From Parelaphostrongylus tenuis (Eukaryota > Nematoda > Chromadorea > Rhabditida > Metastrongylidae): DNA of 64,000 bases. The notes beneath the pieces are model-generated. The model was not told the DNA's origin, ran no database searches, and saw nothing but the letters and a program-made list of their open reading frames with translations. How positions within the stretch are numbered: the stretch's first letter is position 1; every line of letters starts with the position of its first letter. Below are positions 12,931-21,200 of this stretch, in pieces. Location: contig JAHQIW010007157.1 in assembly GCA_019055375.1 (NCBI GenBank), positions 1 through 64,000 of the forward strand. The letters run 5' to 3'. The position numbers and the translations under genes were made by a program.

Positions 12931-13257
12931 AACAGTCGTTCCATTTTCTACTTACTATAACTTTTTGAGGACCATGTGGGACGTTTCGTCCCACACCGCA
13001 CAACGTGAAATCCTCCAAGCTGCTGTAATGGCGGCGCTGCGCCCCGTCAGATGGGTGGAGCACCTCGTGAGAAGACAGACGCTAGGCAGCATGTTCGATG
13101 CGAGGAGACGAACCCAGGTTCTGAAGGGGCGTCTTCATTCATCCAGCGATGGAGTTTCATTGAAAAAGCTTTTGCAAAGATAATATCATTAAAAACGAAC
13201 ATCTATATCTGCCGCATTCGATCTACATTCCTTACTTTTCGCGAGAAAACTACATCG

Positions 13258-13610
13258 ATGAATGATAATGATAATCATTATGATAGTGATGATAATTATC
13301 ACTGTTTTGAGCTGCTTGTGAGGTCTAATAAGGGCACTTATACGCTGTTAGACATTGCAGTGACCATCAGTCGAACAACTTGTAGCTGATACAATGAATC
13401 ATACTTTCATTCGGTAATGATTGTGATAATGATAATGGTAGTGATAAATATAATGATGATAGTGCTAGTGATGACAAAGATAATGATGATAGTGATGATA
13501 ATGATAAAGATAGTGATAATGATAATGATGTTAGTGGTAATGATAATGTGAGTGATAGTGATAATGTTGATGATAGTGATGGTAGTGATAAGAATAATAA
13601 TAACAATTTA
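13258..13610 (+). repeat. GATAAT/GATAGT microsatellite
   Basis: About 350 bp of imperfect (GATAAT/AGTGAT) units. It resumes at 13861-13935 beyond the hammerhead element. Confidence 0.9.
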
Positions 13611-13855
13611 ATCTGATAAAGCTATGACATGTTTTGAGCCGATAGGTCTAGTGCTATATAGGCGCCTATTTCGTCCTACTGGGACTCATCAGTAGCACCC
13701 TCCCTCGGTTCCGTCGATCCCTTGAGGTTAAATAATCCTCTAAAGGAATCGACGCCGAGTAAAAACTAAGCACCGCAAGTCGGATGATGGTATTACCTGA
13801 CTTTGTGGTGACCGGCAGTCGAGCTTGCGGCTTTTAAAAATATAGCAGAGGAATA
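13611..13855 (-). mobile_element. Hammerhead-bearing structured element (retrozyme-like)
   Basis: About 245 bp of non-repetitive sequence interrupts a GATAAT/AGTGAT microsatellite, which lies on both sides (13258-13610 and 13861-13935). Besides the ribozyme it holds a long hairpin at 13704-13759 (CTCGG/CCGAG, CGTCGAT/ATCGACG, CCTT/AAGG and AGG/CCT arms) and a second with CCGCAAG (13773-13779) pairing CTTGCGG (13824-13830). A compact set of ribozyme plus hairpins without an ORF is the organisation of retrozymes. Exact ends and a target duplication were not found. Confidence 0.55.
13651..13698 (-). ncRNA. Hammerhead ribozyme, type I, intact
   Basis: Read on the minus strand: helix I GUGCUA/UAGCAC (6 bp), core CUGAUGA, helix II GUCC/GGAC with a CAGUA loop, core GAAA, helix III AUAGG/CCUAU closed by two bases, and an AUA cleavage triplet. 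Every invariant hammerhead core base is present. Cleavage is predicted between plus-strand positions 13657 and 13656. The 48-nt motif lies beside two long hairpins. Confidence 0.88.
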
Positions 13856-13860
13856 ATTAT

Positions 13861-13935
13861 AGCGGCAGTGACAATGCTAATGATAACGATGCCAGTGACA
13901 ATGAAGATGATCGTGACAGTGATGATATGACAAAG
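13861..13935 (+). repeat. AGTGACAATGATGA microsatellite, right part
   Basis: Imperfect continuation of the array at 13258-13610, with GACAAT variants. Confidence 0.7.
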
Positions 13936-14194
13936 AAGCAGCAGTGAATATTCATAGATCAGATCGATCAAAAAATTCTATTGGATTGCAAAATGCAAAA
14001 TCATTTCAACAAACAAGGTTTGTTTTGTAATTGTTTTCGCATAATCTTCTCGAGCGTATTCTCTGACTTTGTCACTCTCAATTTTCTCGCGGTCTCTATC
14101 ATTTACAGTGACGGTTACGTCTCGTATCGTGAGAATGAAGGCGCTCATGGCAACGCAAACGCAGGAAGCACAACATTCTCGCACAGAGACACAG

Positions 14195-14330
14195 ATGCCT
14201 CGCCCTCCGACTGCCGCGCAAGCGACGGCGCGACTGCGCTAGCCTGTCAACGGTGGTCATCAAAGGGATAACCTTTTGCAGACGATGAGGGCCATTATAA
14301 CCAACAGCTGGGCGCATCATTCGCATGGTC
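14195..14330. repeat. GC-rich dispersed repeat R3, rearranged
   Basis: Contains AACCTTTTGCAGACGATGAG and CAACAGCTGGGCGC (plus) beside a GC-rich stretch (GCCGCGCAAGCGACGGCGCG). Confidence 0.4.
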
Positions 14331-14879
14331 ACAAAGTTGGTGCGTGCCCGAAAAGAAATTCGGTCTACGTTTACAGAGAAACGTTATAAAATGCCATAAA
14401 GTGCCACTGATGAGACCCCTGTTCAAATAATTTTAGCAAGATTAACGCTATGCTTCCCATAATCTTGCCTTTTTCAAATGAAAAAACCACATCCTCTTGG
14501 AAATTAATGTAATTTCAGCTGTTATCAAACTATCCATAAAATCGACTGTTTTTAAAACCTCGTAATGAACATTCAAAATAATTAAAAAAAAGAATGTTAT
14601 GAAACTGTTCTCTTATCTTTTTAATGTCTTTGTAGTCAGTCTACAGCTAGAAGAGTTTTGTTTTTGATATTAAGCTTGCTTTGTGAAAAAGATTTCCGTA
14701 GTGCGCTCTACTAATAAATAAAAGATAACGTTTTCCGATCGCATTTCATTTTTCTAATTCATAAAGGATTTTTTGGGGTCGTATAATCAGATTTCGATTC
14801 CTGTAAATTTCTTTGGCACAAAAAAGTTAAAATTTCATTAAAAGGACTTTTGTAAGCGTATTCTCTAAAAGAATAACGC

Positions 14880-15980
14880 CCTGCTGTCTTGAAAATCTTT
14901 ACTTTTGAATAGTTTTCGCGCGATGCAGTTGCATTCCAAGGATTGCAATCGTGAGCTCTTGGTTTTTTTACAAAAAGACTTATTTCACTAGATTATCAGT
15001 ATTCATTCGATAACTAAAATCAAGTGAACTCAAACGGTGTATTTTATATCTCAAATGGTTTGTTTTTTGCGCTGTAACAGCCGAAATAAATTTTGTTTCA
15101 CATTTAGTGGATTTCTCGCCAGATAAAGTTTTTTTTTCACTAAACAATTAATAACTCTTCAATAGCGCAAATCTGAACCAATCCAAAGACGTAGTTGAAT
15201 TTTGGAGAGGATTTTTTTAGAGCGCTGCCACACTCAAAAGAAGATTGGGTTTCTCACTACAAACGTGGGATTTTGCTACATTGGCCCCAAGTCACCGCCC
15301 TTTTTGCAACTGCAAAACGCAATCTTCTTTTACTGCTACAGTATAACAAAGAGTACTTTATAAAAACAAAACTACTATGGGAATCACAGAGATCTAAGCT
15401 ATCAAACAATTAATTATCAAAGGTTTAGCGGAAAAGCTTTGTTCAACGGGAAATGTTTGAGTGTAAAAGATATTTTTGTTTTCACTTTTAGAGCGTATAA
15501 GGGAAGCCATTTTGAAAATGAAGTATGCCTTCAAAAGTTTCCAGATTTCAGCTATCGAATGGTTTTTGAGAGCTCTTACAAGTTCTTCCGAAGATTTGAA
15601 AACAGGCTGCGACATTGAAAGAGATCAGAATTTGCAAAATCTAGTATTCTTTGTTTAGAGATCTAAGCAGTCCTTTCAAAGAACGATGCACCGTTAAAAG
15701 TTTTCAAATTTGTCCTATCAAATAATTATTAAGTGCTCACAAAAGAAATTTTATCCGGCGAGAAATGCTTAAATGTGGAATAGAATCTTATTTCAATTGT
15801 CACAGCGCTATAAAAATGGGCTATTCAATATATAGAGTACGCCATTCAAGTTCATTTGATTTTTGATACCAAATGGTCGTCAAAAAGTTCCATAAAAGTA
15901 AAAAATACGTCTTTACCAAAGAGCTTGAGCAGAGTGGGGATAACGGAGAAGATCCATATCCCTTTATGTTTTCTCATAGC
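14880..15980. repeat. Dispersed repeat R1 block
   Basis: Units with TATTCATTCGATAACTAAAA, TTTCTCGCCAGATAAAGTT and TATCCGGCGAGAAATGCTTA, in both orientations. Confidence 0.5.
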
Positions 15981-16194
15981 ATAGCTACGAATAAGCAATT
16001 CGAACAAAATTACGCATTGATCCAAGAAGTGGGAATCTGAAGTGCACTAATAATCAAAAACAAATTGAAAATTTTCTATGAACTGTGATCGCATGCAATA
16101 AGCAGCGCTACAATTGACGATCGATTCCTTGTTTTTCAATTCTCAGCTAGAATGTTGAATTTTATTTACTTCACACGATACACAATAACACGAA

Positions 16195-16345
16195 AAGGTT
16201 AAAAGGAAGATATGATGCTCAACGAATCTCTAGAACGATGAGGACCCACTGGGCTACTCGTGCACGCGATAGGTAAAATGGATGTGTTGCTGGTGCCTGC
16301 TCAAGTCACTCGACATTCGACGGAGCGATAGGTGACAGCTGGCAG
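16195..16345 (+). mobile_element. RTE-like LINE 3' end fragment
   Basis: Matches the C-terminal codons and 3' end seen at 40.74-40.89 and 45.4-45.53 kb: GAAGATATGATGCTCA, then CCCACTGGGCTACTCG, ACTCGACATTCGACGG and GGTGACAG. 5'-truncated, as is usual for LINEs. Confidence 0.6.
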
Positions 16346-16639
16346 GTGGTACACAATGAATTACATAAAAACCAAAAGAAATAAAAGATAAATTTTATTG
16401 AATTGTCGGCAAGTATAGATAAAATATGATAGAAATGTTCTGTAATGTTCTAAATATAGCCTTTTCGTAAATGCTTGATTATTCGCTCTAGAAGTGTGGA
16501 TTATAAATGGCGTAAATACGTTAATTCTCATAAAAATTACCTTACTGAAGTCTGTTTTATCTTATTTGACCATTTACTGGCACAGAAATCCCATTTTTTA
16601 ACGAAAAGTATAACTTTTACTAGAAAATTACCACCGTAG

Positions 16640-16735
16640 CATTAGAGCGCGCAGCGGCAGCCTCTCTTCATACCCGTCCGAACCGTCCGCCAGCCGAAGA
16701 TGGTGCCGTACGCAAAGAGATAAACAAAAGAAGGC
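16640..16735 (-). repeat. GC-rich dispersed repeat R3
   Basis: Minus strand: CTCTTTGCGTACGGCACCAT, CTTCGGCTGGCGGACGGTTC and GGCTGCCGCTGCGCGCTCTA. Confidence 0.55.
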
Positions 16736-17384
16736 AAAGGACGGAAAATTCATGGCAGAGAAAGTTAACCAACTGGAGCATTTTGAGGACTGTCCAACCT
16801 TATATGGACGCTGTAGTGTCTATAAGGTCCGGTTCACTAGACGATGTGCATCATATACATGCCTCGTAGACGATTTCGGTACATGTGTCACTCTCCAGTT
16901 GCCTGTAAAGAATGTGTTGAAGTGCAAAATTTTGAAAACGATTCTTGGCACATTCAATGTTATAGAAGATTCACTAAGTAGTGAATTTGTACACAATAAT
17001 CCTTATCTCGCTAACTCTTTCGGAACCGTGGACTTATGGCCTCTGCACCTATAGCTGGTAACTCTGGTTGGTCCGTCTCACCTCCCATCTCTAACCCCCA
17101 GTGTGCCATTTTTAGATCCAGCAGCATGCTGTTGTCAGACGCAGCAGCGTATCATTGTTTTACGCAGCAGCTTGCCCTCGTTAGACACAGCACGTTGGGA
17201 ATGAGAGATGCAGAGGACGTTAAGCAGTCCGTTTAGAGTTGTGATTTACAGATGCAGTGGGCCATGGGTCCATGCTCCCGAAAGGGACATCTCTGTTGAA
17301 GTTTTTGAGTTGTCGACATTGAGTCGTAATTTTGAAAATCTGTTTTAACATCCAGCCACGATGAAGAATGTTGGGTGATATTTG

Positions 17385-17470
17385 AAACATTCGACCCCAG
17401 GCGGGAGTTGAACCTGCATCTCATCTTCCTAGAGGCGTGTACTAATCAGTTGCAGTGCCGAATCTTCTGT
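17385..17470 (-). mobile_element. tRNA-like repeat (family B-like)
   Basis: The plus strand CCAGGCGGGAGTTGAACCTG is a B-box complement; TACTAATCAGTTGCAGTGCC lies in the A-box position. Degenerate. Confidence 0.4.
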
Positions 17471-17943
17471 CTGCTATTGCTTTTTCTGCGATACAAGGTG
17501 TTCCGATCTGTCAGCAATCAACCTTTAATCGATTCAGTCTAGTAAACAAATATTGGCATTATACCCAAATGTACTCACCTTTCTGAATATGTATAATGTA
17601 GAAGAATTCTTTGGTTTACTGCTTTTCCTCAGTGCCACAATGTTCTGAGCATACATTTAAAATTACGAGCAGCAGGGTAGTGTATGAACAAAATGAGTAG
17701 CGGCAAAGCTTTGGCCTTGGTAGTGTAGTGACAGCACTCACCTCCGGTTTGAATATCACACGGCTTCAGCTCCTGCTTGTAATCGAATGTTTTGTATATC
17801 ACTGAACATTCTCAATGTATAATCAGAACATCATAACACTAAAGAGCCGTAAAAATGAAGAATTCTCAGCGATCGTTATACCACATTTACAAGCACTTTG
17901 TAGTTGTGGAAATTGGTTCCAAATTGTGAGGAACAGACATATA

Positions 17944-17946
<3 letters not shown>

Positions 17947-17974
<28 letters not shown>

Positions 17975-18005
17975 TGTATGTATATATATATATATGTATA
18001 TGTGT
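17947..18005. repeat. (AT)n simple repeat
   Basis: TATATATA runs with GTATGT interruptions, 210 bp before the first CDK10 exon seen. Confidence 0.8.
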
Positions 18006-18216
18006 ACTGTGTTTTGCACATGAAAGTTTACAGTTCAATGATATTTGACTTGTACAAGAGCACTATGATAGTGAAAGAGTGATCGATCACAGCAGGAGCG
18101 ATCAGAGTTAGGATTTTTTTATTGACCTTTATATTCAGTAAGATCCTGAAATTTAGAAGTCCTACAAGTACTATTCGATTACTTCCAGAAAGTTTCTAAC
18201 ATACCGTTATTTTTAG

Positions 18217-21200
18217 GAAAAGCTTGGTTATGGGGCATGCCGATCGGTCAATGAATTCCAGAAGTTGCATCGTATTGGGGAAGGGACTTATGGAATTGTA
18301 TATTGTGCAAAGGATTCAAAGAATGGTCAAGTGGTAAGTGGGAATACAAAATTGATAAGCTTTGTCTTTAACAACAGTTTTAGTCTGACGTTGTTTGATT
18401 TCGTTAGAGTTGCACGATCTACGTTTGCTTATATTTTTATGATGGCTATATAGCCGTTCACAGTTTCTATCATTGATTCCCAATTTCCTGAACATAACTT
18501 TATTGAAAGTGATTAATTCCATATTACGCAGATGTGGAAGATTGAACATTCCAACCTACGTTGATGTATGAGGATTGAAGACAGGCATACTCAAAAATAT
18601 TGAAAATAAGTTGAAGCAGATCAATTTTCATTCTAGCGACAACTGTTGGAGAAAAGTTATCATCGATTTTATTACAAGGGATATTCAGTGCACGTCGGAA
18701 ACACCATCGCCCGTTGGCTAGATTTTCAGCAAGATCTCAAAAATTCAGCAATTTGTTCTCTCATGAGCAACCATTCACTCACAGATGTTGGGAGGATCAA
18801 ATTTTCAGTGTCTCCTTATCCCCTTGAAGGCCAACGGAAGTGTAGGTGGTTCAGCTGAAACGGTTTACGAAATAACGGTTATCCGCGTTATCGTATAAGT
18901 TTTTATCATAAAACTAGCAGAATTTTTCGGATTTATGGTGTAATATTCCTGTGACAAAGTTTGTGTACAAAAACCTGTTATTAAAATCTATTTCTAACTG
19001 TCACTGGTCACTATTGGAGGTTGAAACACATATCTTTTCTAGGTAGCACTGAAAAAGGTACGTGTCGATAGCAAAATGAGTGCTCAAATGGGCATCTCAG
19101 ACTCAGGCACTTAGAGAAATTGTGCTTTTGAAAAGATTACGGCATGAAAACATCGTTGAGTTGAAGGAAGTTGCAGTGTCTCGTGATCCACAAGGAATGT
19201 TTCTTGTTATGGAGTACTGTGAGCAGGTACGTAAAAAAAAGGGTAACAGCTCTCTTGTATTTTTGGAAATCTGTTCAGATTACCTCATTCAATCTTGCCA
19301 GCATGGAAACTGGACGCAAAATTTATTTTAAATTACGCAGAAAAATGGATTTGCGGAGTGAAAGTTACGTTGAAAGGGAGCAGGCCTATATAAACATCAT
19401 CGGAGTGCTCAGTGTGACATTCGTGTCGCAGCGGGAACAGTGAAGAACTAGGCGTGAACGTGTAGGCAAGGGGCCTGGGATCAGGCGTCGTTTCAAAATC
19501 TCAAATATAGTGTGCAATAGTATTTGTAAGACGGACAGAACGGCTCATCTTATAGGATCTCGCCAAACTTTTGGATGAGATGGTACATCCATTCACAGAG
19601 CCACAGGTGAAATGTTTGATGCAACAATTATTTCGAGCATTGAACTACATGCACTCACATTATGTGCTTCATCGCGATCTGAAGGTGTGCTGTGATTGTT
19701 TGTTTTCCACTTTTCCCAGTAATTTTAAACCAACCAAGCTTTTTTGTTTGAAAAAATTCGCATAATTTCCCTTTATTCCACTCCCTATTTCCACCTCTTG
19801 GCTTTTTCTGCTCAGGTTGACGGTTTTATTAGTCATTAGATAGTTTAAAGTACGAGGATTTCAACGGTGTACTTCATTTCTAAAAGGCCTTTTTCCCGTT
19901 GTTGAATTAGAAATCAAAAGTTGTTTCACACTTGGAGCACTATACTCTGGTGAGAGCTGTTTTTCTCTAACTTCTAGTAATCATTCGATAGCTCAAACCT
20001 CACAATTTAATCATATATCTGGTTTTCGAAATAGTACTTCTTAGTGCGCTGTAACTATCAAAAGAATGTTGGGTTTTGCAAATAACCGTTAAATTGCAGA
20101 AGGCGCGGTGGCTTTGTGCCACTGTTGCAAAACCTCCGTCCACATATCGGAACAAAGAGTGCTCCCCAATTGCAAAGCCCAATCTTCATTTGACTGTCTA
20201 CAGTGTAATAAGAAATCTTTTACAAGAACCAAGTAACCGTTGAATTCGTCGGATATTTAAGCTATCGAATGAGTGCTAAAATTCTAGGAAAATAATTTTG
20301 TCTAGCGAGAAAAGCCCGGGTATCAATCATAGCTTTATTTTTACTGTTACAGCGTAACAAAAAAAGTCCTTTAGGAATTGAAATACACCGTTGAAATTTC
20401 CGTGATTTGCTACCGAATGACTATTAAAATAAAGATCAGAACCGTGATTTTTCAAAGGGTCGGAACAGGTGGCGGATAACGGAGAAGTATCAAAGTCCGC
20501 TATTTTAATTGGCCTTGGATCTTTTAGTTTAGTATAGAATGTTCGATTTTAGGTGTCGAACCTTCTTCTCACGAGTCATGGTATTTTGAAGGTTGCGGAT
20601 TTCGGGTTGGCACGTGTTTTCGGTGAGCCTGACATGAGCATGACACCTAGAGTGATAACGCTTTGGTGAGCTTTTCGATCACTGCTGAATAATTTGCGGT
20701 TAGGAGGGGTGAGTTTCTGAATTCATTAGGCATGAGCCCTTCGCTGTCTATATCTTCTATAGGAATGCATAAACACAGAGGTTCCTTCGAGTTTCTGGTG
20801 ACATATACTCAGATGAGAAAGTTGTAATAAGGCAGGATATCGTGTTAGTCATCTTCTACACTGTGTAGGTATCGATGTCCTGAGCTGTTATTTGGCAGCA
20901 AAACGCAAACAACAGGTATTGACCAATGGGCAGCCGGATGCATACTGGGTGAACTGCTTCTGCATCGCCCGCTTCTGCCAGGAAAAAGTGATGTTGAACA
21001 GGTTGACCTGATTTAGACAAATCGTATATTTTCTAAATGCTTTATTGTCATTGTTTATCAAATGTTTAATATAAGAAGACTTCATAATGAAGTCATCTTG
21101 TGAGCAAACTATTCTAGTGATTACAGATTGACAAAATTATCAGTCTTCTTGGTACACCAACAACCAAAAATCTGGGCCGAATTAGAAACATTGCCTCTAC

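Noticed and set aside
12965..13183. Plus-strand frame with GGGACGTTTCGTCCC as gene or ribozyme
   Set aside because: A GC-rich open frame (EHLVRRQTLGSMFDARRR) with no splice signals. The nearby CTGACGG lacks the invariant CUGANGA, so no hammerhead is supported.
13367..13606. Ser/Leu-rich minus frame
   Set aside because: Translation of the GATAAT microsatellite.
14401..14440. CTGATGAGACCCC on the plus strand as another hammerhead
   Set aside because: No GAAA core, no helix I partner and no helix II; only the 8-base string matches.
16752..17054. 100-codon plus frame (MAEKVNQLEHFEDC) as CDK10 first exon
   Set aside because: No donor in the right phase for 18217 and no similarity to a CDK10 N-terminus.
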